The notes beneath the pieces were generated by a model. The model worked only from the letters and a program-made list of their open reading frames with translations, made no database searches and was not told the DNA's origin. Shown one piece after another: positions 35,141 to 44,669 of a stretch of DNA of 55,083 nucleotides. A program made the translations under genes and the position numbers. Source of the stretch: Gelidibacter sp035515035 (GTDB lineage Bacteria > Bacteroidota > Bacteroidia > Flavobacteriales > Flavobacteriaceae); contig NZ_DATJCA010000155.1 in NCBI RefSeq assembly GCF_035515035.1, forward strand, positions 1-55,083, written 5' to 3'. Each line of letters opens with the position of its first letter. Within the stretch, counting starts at the first letter, position 1.

Positions 35141-36483
35141 CTGTCAAAAGTTAATCGTTTTCCTGCTTTAACATCCAAAACTTTGAAGTTCTTATACACT
35201 AAAGCGCCATTGACAAAAGTATGGGTTATTCTCGACTTGAACGACACATTTTCAAATGGAGACCATCCACATTTATATAGGATATTATCTTTATTTACTG
35301 TCCACGGACTATTGATGTCCACAATGGCCAAATCCGCATAATATCCAGGTTTGATATAACCTCGTTTCTCAATTTGAAATAGGATGGCAGGATTATGGCA
35401 CATTTTTTCAGCAATTTTCTCTAAACTTATTTTATCCTTATGATAGGCTTCAATCATGGCAACCAAAGCATGTTGTACCAAAGGACCTCCAGAAGGCGCC
35501 TCGGTGTAAACATTTTGTTTTTCCTTTAAGGTATGCGGTGCATGGTCTGTAGCAATAACATCAATGCGGTCATCCAAAAGTGCTTTCCACAGTTCTTCAC
35601 GATCATCTGCCGTCTTTACAGCGGGATTCCATTTGATAAGGGTTCCTTTTTTCTTATAATCCTCGTCACTGAACCACAAATGGTGAATGCACACTTCCGC
35701 AGTGATTTTCTTATCCTTTAGCGGAACTTTATTCGTAAGTAACTTGGTCTCTTTGGCAGTAGACACGTGAAATACGTGTAAACGTGCGCCTGTTTTTTTA
35801 GCTAATTGAATAGCTTTAGACGATGAGATATAACACGCCTCTTCACTTCTGATAATGGGATGGCATTCCATAGGAATATCATTTCCGTATTTTTGGATAT
35901 GCTCTGCAAGATTATGTTTAATGGTGGCCTCATCCTCACAATGCACAGAAATCAACAAATCTGTACTTTTAAAGATTTTCTCCAAAACCTCCGTATTATC
36001 CACCAACATATCTCCAGTAGATGATCCTAAAAACAACTTCAAACCCGCCACATTTTTGGAATCTACCTTTAATATCTCATCCAAATTGGTATTGGTGCCA
36101 CCAAACATAAATGAGTAATTGGCGTATGATGTATGTGCAGCAATTTCAAACTTTTCTTCCAGCTTTTCAATGGTTGTAGTTTGTGGAGAGGTATTCGGCA
36201 TTTCAATAAACGAGGTAATTCCACCAGCAACCGCGGCTTTAGACTCTGATGCAATAGTTGCTTTATGCGTCAACCCAGGTTCTCTAAAATGGACCTGATC
36301 ATCTATCACTCCCGGAAAGACGTAGCTACCTTCAACGTCAACTACCATGACATCCGAAGTTTTCGCGCTTATGGAGTCAGCAACCTCTTTTATAAATTCT
36401 CCTTCTATTAAGATATCACCTTCAAAAATGCGTCCTTCGTTAACAATCTTTGCATTTTTAATAAGTACGGTCTTTACTTTCAT
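35137..36483 (-). CDS. pyrC: dihydroorotase
   Basis: A 448-residue amidohydrolase from the ATG at 36483 (a TTG four codons upstream is less likely). Metal-site segments are DDQVHFREPG, HCEDE, HVFHVST and ATDHAPH. The first histidine of the usual HxH pair is a glutamine (QVH, Gln63 and His65). The enzyme closes N-carbamoyl-aspartate to dihydroorotate in pyrimidine synthesis. It starts one base after the dpm1-like stop and overlaps the DUF4296 gene, so all three are coupled. The Gln raises the alternative of a related cyclic amidohydrolase, though I recall the same change in other Bacteroidota dihydroorotases. Confidence 0.88.
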   Translation of the reverse strand: MKVKTVLIKNAKIVNEGRIFEGDILIEGEFIKEVADSISAKTSDVMVVDVEGSYVFPGVIDDQVHFREPGLTHKATIASESKAAVAGGITSFIEMPNTSPQTTTIEKLEEKFEIAAHTSYANYSFMFGGTNTNLDEILKVDSKNVAGLKLFLGSSTGDMLVDNTEVLEKIFKSTDLLISVHCEDEATIKHNLAEHIQKYGNDIPMECHPIIRSEEACYISSSKAIQLAKKTGARLHVFHVSTAKETKLLTNKVPLKDKKITAEVCIHHLWFSDEDYKKKGTLIKWNPAVKTADDREELWKALLDDRIDVIATDHAPHTLKEKQNVYTEAPSGGPLVQHALVAMIEAYHKDKISLEKIAEKMCHNPAILFQIEKRGYIKPGYYADLAIVDINSPWTVNKDNILYKCGWSPFENVSFKSRITHTFVNGALVYKNFKVLDVKAGKRLTFDR

Positions 36484-36484
36484 A

Positions 36485-37207
36485 TCATTTACCAAATAGG
36501 CTTTTTAATTTCATATTTATAACTCCAAAAACAGCTTCAGAAATAATACCTCCGCTCATTTTCGATTTTCCTCTTGCTCGATCTGTAAATATCACCGGGA
36601 CTTCCACTATATTAAAACCTTTTAAGTGGGCTTTAAATTTCATTTCTATCTGAAACGCATACCCCACAAATTTAATGGCATCTAAATTTATAGTTTCCAA
36701 TACTATTCTTTTATAACACACAAACCCTGCGGTGGTATCCTGAATATCCATTCTCGTAATAAATCGCACATATTTTGATGCAAAATACGACAATAGTATT
36801 CTGTTCATAGGCCAATTGACCACGTTTACCCCTGTGATATATCGTGAACCAATGGCAACATCAGCCCCTCCCGTGGCGCAGGCCTGATACAGTTTTACCA
36901 AATCGTCAGGATTATGTGAAAAATCGGCATCCATTTCAAAAATATAGTCATATTTTCTTTCCAAACACCACTTAAACCCGTCAATATAGGCGGTTCCCAA
37001 TCCAGTCTTATTCTTTCGTTGGAGCAAATACAAACGGTCTGGAAACTCAGTCTGCAAGGACTTTACTTTCTCTGCAGTCAAATCAGGTGAGTTGTCATCT
37101 ACTACAAGAACATCAAAAGCTTTATCTTGGGCAAAAACCGCAATGATAATAGCTTCAATGTTTTCAATTTCATTGTAGGTTGGAATGATGACAATAGCGT
37201 CTTTCAT
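36485..37207 (-). CDS. polyprenol monophosphomannose synthase (Dpm1-like GT2)
   Basis: A 240-residue GT-A enzyme from the ATG at 37207. IIPTYNEIENIEAII, VVDDNSPDLTAE, the metal site EMDADFSHNPDD and GSRYITG are diagnostic of dolichol/polyprenol-phosphate mannosyltransferases, and there is no C-terminal membrane domain. It moves mannose from GDP-mannose to a polyprenyl phosphate for later periplasmic glycosylation. First gene of the unit with pyrC and DUF4296; protein O-glycosylation is known in Bacteroidota, but the link here is inference. Confidence 0.9.
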   Translation of the reverse strand: MKDAIVIIPTYNEIENIEAIIIAVFAQDKAFDVLVVDDNSPDLTAEKVKSLQTEFPDRLYLLQRKNKTGLGTAYIDGFKWCLERKYDYIFEMDADFSHNPDDLVKLYQACATGGADVAIGSRYITGVNVVNWPMNRILLSYFASKYVRFITRMDIQDTTAGFVCYKRIVLETINLDAIKFVGYAFQIEMKFKAHLKGFNIVEVPVIFTDRARGKSKMSGGIISEAVFGVINMKLKSLFGK

Positions 37208-37294
37208 TGGTGAAAATTTTAGCAAAAGTAAGTTTTTTTAAAAGATTAATTTTATTGAAATGAACAGATAAAATTTTCTTTATAATTTAGCGGC

Positions 37295-37948
37295 ATGATA
37301 AGAGAGATAGTATCTTATGAATGGTTCACCATTTTTATGGTTTTGGGATTGGTTTTCATTACCCTTGCGAAGGTATTATTCACAAATCGATTTTTGGATT
37401 TTATCGGTGTTTTTGGCAACTCCAAATACCTAAAAATTTATACTAAAGATCAAAAATTTATAGATGTTTTTGATGGGCTCTTATTTTTCAACTTAGTTAT
37501 CTCACTTTCCATTTTTGGATACCTCTCTTTTCTTACACTACAACCGGACCAAACTTTCGAGCTTAATGTGTTTTTGAAAATTATTTTCGGAATAGCGACA
37601 TTAGGAGTGATAAAAATTTTTGTAGAACGACTTATAGGCAGCCTGTTTGAAATAGACAAAGTGATCGATTCTTACCTGTTTCAGAAAACAAGTTATAAAA
37701 ACTATAGTGGTTTTGTCCTTTTACTCCTTAACGCCCTGTTATTATACACTATAAACCCATCCAAGAACACTATTCTTGCAGTACTTATAGTGTTGGCACT
37801 AATAAACCTGATCGGATTTGTAACTTCGTTTAAAATTCATCAAAAGACTGTGTTAGACAACATATTCTATTTTATTTTGTATCTTTGCGCACTTGAAATT
37901 GGGCCCTATCTGATTTTATATAAAATAATTGTAGAGTATAAAGCTTAA
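37295..37948 (+). CDS. DUF4271 membrane protein
   Basis: A 217-residue integral membrane protein with about six spans and no recognised catalytic motif. The opening (WFTIFMVLGLVFITLAKVLF) and the gene context match the DUF4271 family of Bacteroidota, which lies upstream of hemD. It is followed after 15 bases by the uroporphyrinogen-III synthase gene. A role linked to tetrapyrrole synthesis has not been shown to my knowledge; adjacency is the only hint. Confidence 0.85.
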   Translation: MIREIVSYEWFTIFMVLGLVFITLAKVLFTNRFLDFIGVFGNSKYLKIYTKDQKFIDVFDGLLFFNLVISLSIFGYLSFLTLQPDQTFELNVFLKIIFGIATLGVIKIFVERLIGSLFEIDKVIDSYLFQKTSYKNYSGFVLLLLNALLLYTINPSKNTILAVLIVLALINLIGFVTSFKIHQKTVLDNIFYFILYLCALEIGPYLILYKIIVEYKA

Positions 37949-37963
37949 AACAACCGCAAGCCT

Positions 37964-38713
37964 ATGAAAGTGAAAACAATTTTAGTGTCACAACCTGAAC
38001 CTAAAATCGAAAATTCGCCTTACTTTGATCTCCAGGAAAAACAAAAAGTTAAAATTGACTTCCGGCCCTTCATACATGTTGAAGGTCTTGGAGCCAAAGA
38101 TGTAAGACAGCAAAAAGTTGATCTCACACAATATTCTGCTATCATTTTGACCAGTAGAAACTCAGTAGATCATTTTTTTAGAGTAGCAGATGAAATGCGT
38201 TTCAAAGTGCCTGATACTTTAAAATATTTTTGTCAAAGTGAAGCCGTAGCTTTCTATCTGCAAAAATATGTCGTGTATAGAAAACGGAAGATTTATGTTG
38301 GAAAACGCAACTTTGAAGATCTTTCTCCTTTGATCAAGAAATACAAAGACGAAACGTTCTTGTTGCCAACTACCGATAAATTAAATGATGATGTTCCTGA
38401 ACTCTTGAATAGTTTAAATATTCAGTGGAAAGAAGCCATCTTTTACAAAACGGTTATTAGTGACTTATCGGATCTTGCAGATGTTTTTTATGATATTTTA
38501 GTGTTTTTCAGTCCTTCAGGTATTGAATCACTATTCCATAATTTCCCTGACTTTAAGCAAAACTCCACGCGTATTGCTGTTTTTGGAAACACAACTGCAA
38601 AGGCTGTTGAAGATCACGGTTTAAGAGTCGACATTTTAGCCCCTACTCCAGAAACTCCATCTATGACAATGGCTTTAGAGAAATATATTGAAAAAGTAAA
38701 TAGAGGAAAATAA
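37964..38713 (+). CDS. hemD: uroporphyrinogen-III synthase
   Basis: A 249-residue HemD-fold protein with two alpha/beta lobes. Recognisable segments are IILTSRNSVDHFFRVA, LPTTDKLNDDVPELL, VFFSPSGIESLF, and FGNTTAKAVEDHGL near the end. The enzyme cyclises hydroxymethylbilane with inversion of ring D in haem and sirohaem synthesis. HemD sequences diverge strongly, so support is from pattern and from DUF4271 adjacency. Ends at a strong terminator shared with pckA. Confidence 0.88.
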   Translation: MKVKTILVSQPEPKIENSPYFDLQEKQKVKIDFRPFIHVEGLGAKDVRQQKVDLTQYSAIILTSRNSVDHFFRVADEMRFKVPDTLKYFCQSEAVAFYLQKYVVYRKRKIYVGKRNFEDLSPLIKKYKDETFLLPTTDKLNDDVPELLNSLNIQWKEAIFYKTVISDLSDLADVFYDILVFFSPSGIESLFHNFPDFKQNSTRIAVFGNTTAKAVEDHGLRVDILAPTPETPSMTMALEKYIEKVNRGK

Positions 38714-38734
38714 ACGCTCTACTTTAATAAACTA

Positions 38735-38768
38735 AAAAAGGCGATTCATTTATTTGAATCGCCTTTTT
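38735..38768. terminator. bidirectional terminator between hemD and pckA
   Basis: AAAAAGGCGATTCA pairs with TGAATCGCCTTTTT around a 6-base loop, with A and T tracts on each side. Confidence 0.9.
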
Positions 38769-38789
38769 TGTTGTTATAACATCTCTAAT

Positions 38790-40406
38790 TTAAAAGGTGT
38801 AGCGCTGCGGACCACCTCTTCTAATTTCTTCACTTGCGAAGCTCTCAAATTTCTTAAAATTCTCTCTAAAGGCATTTGTCAATTTAAAAGCCGCTGTATA
38901 ATAGGCTTCATCATTGTTCCAGGTTGTTCTTGGGCTCAGCACTTCAGAAGGTACACCTGGACAAGATCTTGGTTGTGCCACTCCAAAAACGGAATGAATG
39001 TGGTAATGGTCATAATCATAAAGTCCTAAATCACCATTCAGTACTGCATTGATCATTGCTCTGGTATATTTCAATTTCATTCGGGTGCCAACGCCGTATG
39101 GACCGCCTGTCCAACCTGTATTAACCAACCACACATTGACCCCAGTTTCTTTCATTTTAGTACTTAACATTTCGGCATACTTGGCAGGATGCAAAGGCAT
39201 AAAAGGCGCACCAAAACACGCTGAGAAATTTGGTGTAGGCTCAACAACACCAGCTTCAGTTCCGGCAACTTTTGCGGTATACCCTGAAATAAAATGATAG
39301 GCTGCTTGGCTAGGTGTCAGTTTTGAAATTGGAGGTAAAACTCCAAACGCATCTGCTGTTAAAAAGAAAATATTCTTAGGATTTTTACCAATCGAAGGCA
39401 CCGCGATATTTTCAATATGCTCAATTGGGTAACTTACTCGGGTATTTTGTGTAATGGACACATCATCAAAATCGACATTTCCATTAGCATCCAAAATAAC
39501 ATTTTCTAAGATGGCACCTTTCTTAATGGCTTTAAATATATCAGGCTCATTTTCTTGACAAAGATTGATAACTTTCGCATAACAGCCGCCTTCAAAATTG
39601 AACACAGTGTTCTCTTTCGTCCAACCGTGTTCATCATCGCCTATCAATCGTCTTTCAGGATCGGCAGATAAAGTCGTTTTTCCTGTTCCCGATAATCCGA
39701 AGAAAATAGCAGTATCATCATCTTTTCCTATGTTTGCACTACAGTGCATTGGCAAAGTGTCCTTAAATACTGGTAGGATAAAGTTGAGGGCAGAAAAAAT
39801 TCCTTTTTTAATTTCTCCTGTGTAACCCGTTCCACCAATAAGAGCAATTTTTCGGGTAAAGTCTAAAATAGCAAAGTTGTGTTGGCGTGTCCCATCAATT
39901 GCTGGATCTGCCATAAATCCAGGTGCGTTAACAATAGTCCATTCAGGAGAAAAGTTCTTTAATTCCTCCTCGGTTGGTCTCAAAAACATGTTGTTGGCAA
40001 ATTGATTGCTCCAGGCATACTCCGTAATCGTTCTAATATTCAATTTGTAATTTGGATCAGCGCAAGCATAGCTGTCCCTTACAAATACTTCTTTTCCTGA
40101 AAGATAATCAGTTACTTTATCATATAATTTTTGAAAATCGTTGGAGTCAAAAGGAATGTTGACATTTCCCCACCATACGCGATCTTTAGTAACCTCATCT
40201 TTAACAATGAACCTGTCCAATGGAGAACGTCCTGTGAATTCTCCCGTGTTAACCGCCAAGGCGCCAGAGGATGCTTCTACGCCCTGCCCTTTGGCAATAG
40301 TAATTTCATGAAGTTTTTCTGAAGGAAGCTGGTAATGTACTTCGGCATTTTTAATACCGTACTCATCTAACGAAATCGATTTCGTTGTTTGGGTGTAATT
40401 GGCCAT
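38790..40406 (-). CDS. pckA: phosphoenolpyruvate carboxykinase (ATP)
   Basis: A 538-residue enzyme from the ATG at 40406. The kinase-1a P-loop is GLSGTGKTTLSADP, the metal site follows in RRLIGDDEHGW, and the PEPCK-specific segment FTGRSPLDRFIVKDE is near the N-terminus, with the adenine-site region WLVNTGWTGGPYGVG. It decarboxylates oxaloacetate to PEP at the expense of ATP, the entry step of gluconeogenesis, suiting growth on amino acids. Monocistronic with a TAATTTTG element 25 bases upstream. Confidence 0.97.
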   Translation of the reverse strand: MANYTQTTKSISLDEYGIKNAEVHYQLPSEKLHEITIAKGQGVEASSGALAVNTGEFTGRSPLDRFIVKDEVTKDRVWWGNVNIPFDSNDFQKLYDKVTDYLSGKEVFVRDSYACADPNYKLNIRTITEYAWSNQFANNMFLRPTEEELKNFSPEWTIVNAPGFMADPAIDGTRQHNFAILDFTRKIALIGGTGYTGEIKKGIFSALNFILPVFKDTLPMHCSANIGKDDDTAIFFGLSGTGKTTLSADPERRLIGDDEHGWTKENTVFNFEGGCYAKVINLCQENEPDIFKAIKKGAILENVILDANGNVDFDDVSITQNTRVSYPIEHIENIAVPSIGKNPKNIFFLTADAFGVLPPISKLTPSQAAYHFISGYTAKVAGTEAGVVEPTPNFSACFGAPFMPLHPAKYAEMLSTKMKETGVNVWLVNTGWTGGPYGVGTRMKLKYTRAMINAVLNGDLGLYDYDHYHIHSVFGVAQPRSCPGVPSEVLSPRTTWNNDEAYYTAAFKLTNAFRENFKKFESFASEEIRRGGPQRYTF

Positions 40407-40430
40407 AATAATATTGTGTTGTTTGTACTG

Positions 40431-40438
40431 CAAAATTA
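40431..40438 (-). promoter_or_regulatory. -7 element of pckA
   Basis: Reads TAATTTTG followed by CAG on the minus strand, an exact TAnnTTTG match 25 bases before the ATG. Confidence 0.55.
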
Positions 40439-40466
40439 AACATTATTTTAAAGTGGGCACCTATTT

Positions 40467-40862
40467 TCAGGAATTATCCCGCTTTAGTTTTAAAAAGTTT
40501 ATCAACATTAAAACCCAAGCACTAATAAGCAGTAATCCGCCAATAGGCGTTATAAAACCGATAGTTTTAAAGTTAATTCCGGTGATGTCCATAGTGGATA
40601 GACCATAGATGGAACCTGAAAAAAATAGGAGACCTATCACTACTAGGTAATAAATAATTTTTTTTGATTTGTCCTTTAAAAATGTCGTTCCTCCAATAAA
40701 TAATAACAGAATGGCATGATACATTTGATACCGCACCCCTGTTTCAAAGGTCTGTTGTGCTTCAATAGAGAGCATTTCCTTTAAACCATGCGCGGCAAAA
40801 GCACCTAGTGCAATGGCAATAATTCCCAAGATTGCTGCGGTAATAAAAATCGTTCTGTTCAT
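40467..40862 (-). CDS. DUF423 membrane protein
   Basis: A 131-residue inner-membrane protein with four predicted helices. The opening ILGIIAIALGAFAAHGLKE and the later FSGSIYGL and ITPIGGLLLISAW are the DUF423 (YgdD) signature. Function is unknown. It is transcribed divergently from the saccharopine-reductase-like gene, 86 bp apart, and toward pckA. Confidence 0.92.
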   Translation of the reverse strand: MNRTIFITAAILGIIAIALGAFAAHGLKEMLSIEAQQTFETGVRYQMYHAILLLFIGGTTFLKDKSKKIIYYLVVIGLLFFSGSIYGLSTMDITGINFKTIGFITPIGGLLLISAWVLMLINFLKLKRDNS

Positions 40863-40948
40863 TATATTTATATTTTTGGTTTCACTAACCGAGAGTTATT
40901 TAGTAAATTCGTCCTTACAAAAAACAAAATTACTCAACAATTACCATT

Positions 40949-42313
40949 ATGCGAAAGATTCTAGTCATAGGTTCAGGAAAATCTTCATCCTATTTAATTA
41001 AATATTTATTGGACAAATCAGAGGAAGAGGATTTACACATTATTGTAGGGGATATAGACCTTCGCATTGCTCAAAAACTCATCAAGGACCACGAACACGG
41101 CCATGCGATTACCCTAGACGTTTTCAACCACCAATCTCGTAAACAGGCCATAGAAAATGCTGATATTGTTGTGTCAATGCTTCCGGCAAGATACCATATT
41201 GAAGTAGCCCGAGACTGTATTACGCTCGGCAAAAACTTGGTCACCGCTTCTTACGTGAGCAAGGAGATGGAAGATCTTGATACAGCAGCAAAAAATAAAG
41301 GCTTAGTCTTTATGAATGAAATTGGCGTAGACCCAGGTATCGACCATATGAGCGCTATGAAAGTTATAGACAAAATAAGGGCAAAAGGTGGTAAAATGGT
41401 CCTCTTTGAATCTTTTGCTGGCGGATTGGTTGCACCCGAAAGTGACAATAATTTGTGGAATTATAAATTCACTTGGAACCCAAGAAATGTGGTAGTGGCC
41501 GGACAAGGCAGTGCGGCAAAATTTATTCAGGAAGGCAACTATAAATACATCCCTTATCACCGTTTGTTCAGAAGAACTGAATTCTTGGATGTAGATGGCT
41601 ATGGACGCTTTGAGGCGTATGCCAATAGAGATTCCCTAAAATACCAAAGCGCCTATGGCTTGGACCAAATTAAAACCCTATACCGAGGTACAATGCGTCG
41701 CGTTGGTTTTAGTCGTGCGTGGAATATCTTTGTTCAATTAGGGATGACAGATGACAGTTATACCATTGACGATAGTGAGAACATGAGCTATCGCGATTTT
41801 GTAAACGCCTTTTTACCTTATAGCCATACCGATTCAGTCGAGCTTAAATTCAGGTTGTCACTCAAAATTGATCAAGATGATATTGTCTGGGAAAAACTTG
41901 AAGAGCTTGATCTTTTCAACAGTACCAAGATGGTCGGGCTCAAAAAAGCCACACCTGCGGAGATACTTCAAAAGATTTTAATGGACAGTTGGATGCTAGA
42001 AGAACATGAGAAGGACATGATTGTTATGTACCATAAATTTGGTTATAAGCTAAATGACAAAATGTACCAAATTGATTCCACCATGGTTACTATGGGCGAG
42101 GATCAAACTTACACTGCAATGGCCAAAACGGTGGGACTTCCGGTAGCTATTGCAACTTTGGCTATTTTAAATGAAAAAATCACTACGCCTGGGGTTCAAA
42201 TTCCAATAACAAAAGAGGTCTATGTTCCTATTTTAAAAGAACTGGAGGATTTTGATATCATATTCACTGAAAAGGAAGTGCCTTATTTAGGGTATAATCC
42301 TTTAAACGTCTAG
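40949..42313 (+). CDS. saccharopine dehydrogenase-family protein
   Basis: A 454-residue Rossmann-fold enzyme. The start ILVIGSGKSSSYLIKYLL carries the NAD(P) loop, and VVSMLPARYH, NEIGVDPGIDHMSAM and FESFAGGLVAPE match saccharopine reductase (glutamate-forming, LYS9 type). In lysine degradation such an enzyme would convert saccharopine to aminoadipate semialdehyde and glutamate; the partner lysine-ketoglutarate reductase is not in the window. An Lrp/AsnC regulator follows on the same strand, which fits an amino-acid-responsive locus. Confidence 0.88.
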   Translation: MRKILVIGSGKSSSYLIKYLLDKSEEEDLHIIVGDIDLRIAQKLIKDHEHGHAITLDVFNHQSRKQAIENADIVVSMLPARYHIEVARDCITLGKNLVTASYVSKEMEDLDTAAKNKGLVFMNEIGVDPGIDHMSAMKVIDKIRAKGGKMVLFESFAGGLVAPESDNNLWNYKFTWNPRNVVVAGQGSAAKFIQEGNYKYIPYHRLFRRTEFLDVDGYGRFEAYANRDSLKYQSAYGLDQIKTLYRGTMRRVGFSRAWNIFVQLGMTDDSYTIDDSENMSYRDFVNAFLPYSHTDSVELKFRLSLKIDQDDIVWEKLEELDLFNSTKMVGLKKATPAEILQKILMDSWMLEEHEKDMIVMYHKFGYKLNDKMYQIDSTMVTMGEDQTYTAMAKTVGLPVAIATLAILNEKITTPGVQIPITKEVYVPILKELEDFDIIFTEKEVPYLGYNPLNV

Positions 42314-42471
42314 TGGGAAATCTCATATTCAAAATTTAAAAAGAATAAAAACTTCTAAAGGATCAGAATAAAACAGTATGCCGTACAAAAATCGAGTTTA
42401 AAAGCTTGATGTCTAGAGTCGGATTTTACAAATCAATATATAAATTTATGAGATCTCCGCTCTCGCGAGGA

Positions 42472-42948
42472 ATGAATATGAAAATAGTCAATCAAAATAT
42501 TCAAATTGATGGAATCGATAAAAAGATTCTCCGTGCGTTGATGGCCGATGCAAGAACGCCTATCCTGGAAATCGCCAGAAATGTCGGCATTTCTGGTGCT
42601 GCCATACACCAACGTTTGCGGAAATTGGAAAAATCAGGATTGATTTCAGGGTCCAAATTTGTTATTAATCCGAAAATATTGGGCTACACCACTATGGCTT
42701 TTGTGGGCATTTATTTGGACAAAGCCATGAGCAACCCTGAAGCGGTTAAGCAGCTTCAAAAAATCCCTGAGGTATTGGAATGCCATTACACTACGGGAAA
42801 CTGGAGTATTCTAATAAAAATCCTTTGCAAGGACAATGAACACTTGATGCATTTGCTCAATAAGGAAATACAATCTATAGCTGGCGTGTCGAGAACTGAA
42901 ACTTTTATTTCCTTAAATCAGCAAATTGATCGACAGATTCAAATATAA
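42472..42948 (+). CDS. Lrp/AsnC-family transcriptional regulator
   Basis: From the ATG at 42472 the protein is 158 residues, the usual family length; the frame extends 22 codons upstream without family similarity. The N-terminal helix-turn-helix (ILRALMADARTPILEIARNV, GISGAAIHQRLRKLE) is followed by the RAM effector domain (AFVGIYLDKAM, VLECHYTTGNWSILIKI). Such proteins form octamers that bind amino acids and control metabolic genes. Its place directly after a lysine-catabolic enzyme suggests it senses lysine or a related amino acid. It ends at a strong terminator. Confidence 0.93.
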   Translation: MNMKIVNQNIQIDGIDKKILRALMADARTPILEIARNVGISGAAIHQRLRKLEKSGLISGSKFVINPKILGYTTMAFVGIYLDKAMSNPEAVKQLQKIPEVLECHYTTGNWSILIKILCKDNEHLMHLLNKEIQSIAGVSRTETFISLNQQIDRQIQI

Positions 42949-42969
42949 ATAGGCTGTGTTCCAAAACAA

Positions 42970-42999
42970 AAAACTCCTGAAATCATCAGGAGTTTTTTT
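42970..42999 (+). terminator. terminator after the Lrp-family gene
   Basis: AAACTCCTGA pairs with TCAGGAGTTT (arms within 42970-42995) around AATCA's loop bases and runs into eight Ts; it also faces the convergent Bax-inhibitor gene. Confidence 0.85.
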
Positions 43000-43017
43000 T
43001 ATAGGTCTTAGATTGAA

Positions 43018-43740
43018 TCAATCGCGAGACATAAATATTTGAAGGACATACCAAAACAACAACATTAAAGATGCGAACAATCCCAATGCCGCAGGAATGT
43101 AATCATCAGTAGAATATTTGTTGACGAGATTTGAGGTTTGGTACAAAATAGAGCCACCCGCCAAAAGGCACATGCCTACTGAAAACCATAATCCTAAGTT
43201 AAATCCGAATAATATTCCGGCAACAATCAATCCGATAGCTATAAAAAAGCCGACGGTCAGACCCGTTCTAAGAAATGAAAAGTCCTTTTTGGTTAAAAAT
43301 ACCACCGCAGACAAACCCGTAAACAACGCCAAGGTTACAATAGCCGCCTGATTTAAAATCTCAGGACCGGAATCCATATAAAAGGCCGCAATATAAATTA
43401 AAGGCACAAAAATAAAAGCTTGTGCCAAAATATAAAGACCGAAAGCTAAATACTGCTTGTTCTTGTCTGGGGATTTCATGGCCATTCTTTCGGCATAACT
43501 TGTAATAAACATAAAGCCTCCCAACATGATCAACCATTTATACCCGTTAGTCATTGACAAGGCAAAATTGACCACGGTTTCGCTCTGCAATAGTAAATAT
43601 TCAAAAATAATAAAGACCAAAACACCAGCAGCAACATGGCCATAGGTTTTCTTATAAAAATCTACACGCTCTGCATCAGAGGTATGTACCAATAATTTGG
43701 TGTCAAAACTATTAAAAGGGGTTTCAGTAGGTTGTTCCAT
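43018..43740 (-). CDS. Bax inhibitor-1/YccA family membrane protein
   Basis: A 240-residue protein with seven membrane spans, starting at the ATG at 43740 (MEQPTETPFNSFDTK). The frame is open 30 codons further upstream, but that part is not family-like. The pattern of VGMCLLAGGSILYQTSNLV with a late acidic pair (KYSTDDYIPAALGL) is the TMBIM/BI-1 pore signature, whose bacterial members are pH-gated Ca2+ leak channels or interact with FtsH. Monocistronic. Confidence 0.9.
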   Translation of the reverse strand: MEQPTETPFNSFDTKLLVHTSDAERVDFYKKTYGHVAAGVLVFIIFEYLLLQSETVVNFALSMTNGYKWLIMLGGFMFITSYAERMAMKSPDKNKQYLAFGLYILAQAFIFVPLIYIAAFYMDSGPEILNQAAIVTLALFTGLSAVVFLTKKDFSFLRTGLTVGFFIAIGLIVAGILFGFNLGLWFSVGMCLLAGGSILYQTSNLVNKYSTDDYIPAALGLFASLMLLFWYVLQIFMSRD

Positions 43741-44066
43741 AATTAGATGTGTTAAGTTAAAGGATAAAAATAGCGAAAATAATTTTGCAAACAACGGCAT
43801 GGTACCTAAGCTTATCTTATAAAGATTCAAACATTCACCTCAGTTATATACTAAAACCCTTGACTATTTTTTTTTGCCCACAGTATCTAAAACATTTTAA
43901 GCAATAGAACACCAAAAAATAAACCAATCGTTAAAGCTTTAAAAAAATTCCCTACTTTAGTCTCGATTCTGAGACACCGAGATTTTAGAACACAAGCCCA
44001 AATCAACCTAAAAAAAGTGTTCTTTTTCCGGGAAACTATGTTTTTGTCTAATTTAAAACCTACATT

Positions 44067-44582
44067 ATGAAAAGCCTACGCATTATTTACGTCCTGTTTT
44101 TTTCAATAATCATTATGTCCTGCAGTAGTGATGATGTTAAAAACGATCCTTCTGAAGGTCCCGAATTCCACGCTACCATTAATGGCGCTCCATTTTCCAA
44201 TTACCATTTCCAACTTGGATTTTATGATGTGGTAAAGGGCACCAACGGCAATACTTTAAAATTTAGTATCGCCGACAAAAATGGCAAACAGATGACTTTA
44301 TTTTTGAACAGTAGTGGCGGCTTTAAAACCGGCACCGTTAAACAGATGGGAGATGTGGATTCGGATAAGTTTAGAACTTATATTGAAATTAAAGACAACC
44401 AACCATCAGTGCAGTATTTTTCACAAAGCGGCACGTTAAAAATCACCAACAACCGAGAACACCCTTCAAATTCGCAAAAAAGTTTAATTTCTGGGGAGTT
44501 CAATGTTGTAGCCTCTACCATCGATGGCACCAATTCCATTACGATGAAGGGCTCTTTTAATGATCTTGAATTTCTGAAATAA
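44067..44582 (+). CDS. secreted lipoprotein of unknown function
   Basis: A 171-residue lipoprotein: lipobox IMSC with Cys19, then SSDD, an acidic stretch right after the cysteine, as in surface-exposed lipoproteins of Bacteroidota. The mature part starts FHATINGAPFSNYHF and looks all-beta, similar in layout to DUF6252-like proteins. Monocistronic with a strong terminator. Function unknown; a surface-exposed location is inferred only from the acidic residues. Confidence 0.8.
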   Translation: MKSLRIIYVLFFSIIIMSCSSDDVKNDPSEGPEFHATINGAPFSNYHFQLGFYDVVKGTNGNTLKFSIADKNGKQMTLFLNSSGGFKTGTVKQMGDVDSDKFRTYIEIKDNQPSVQYFSQSGTLKITNNREHPSNSQKSLISGEFNVVASTIDGTNSITMKGSFNDLEFLK

Positions 44583-44605
44583 GAATGATTAAATTATTAA
44601 AAATG

Positions 44606-44645
44606 AAAAACCGAATTTCACCTGATTAAGGCAAATTCGGTTTTT
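44606..44645. terminator. bidirectional terminator
   Basis: AAAAACCGAATTT (44606-44618) pairs perfectly with AAATTCGGTTTTT (44633-44645), between the lipoprotein gene and the convergent metallopeptidase gene. Confidence 0.9.
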
Positions 44646-44669
44646 ATATTTTTTGAATTGTATTAAACT

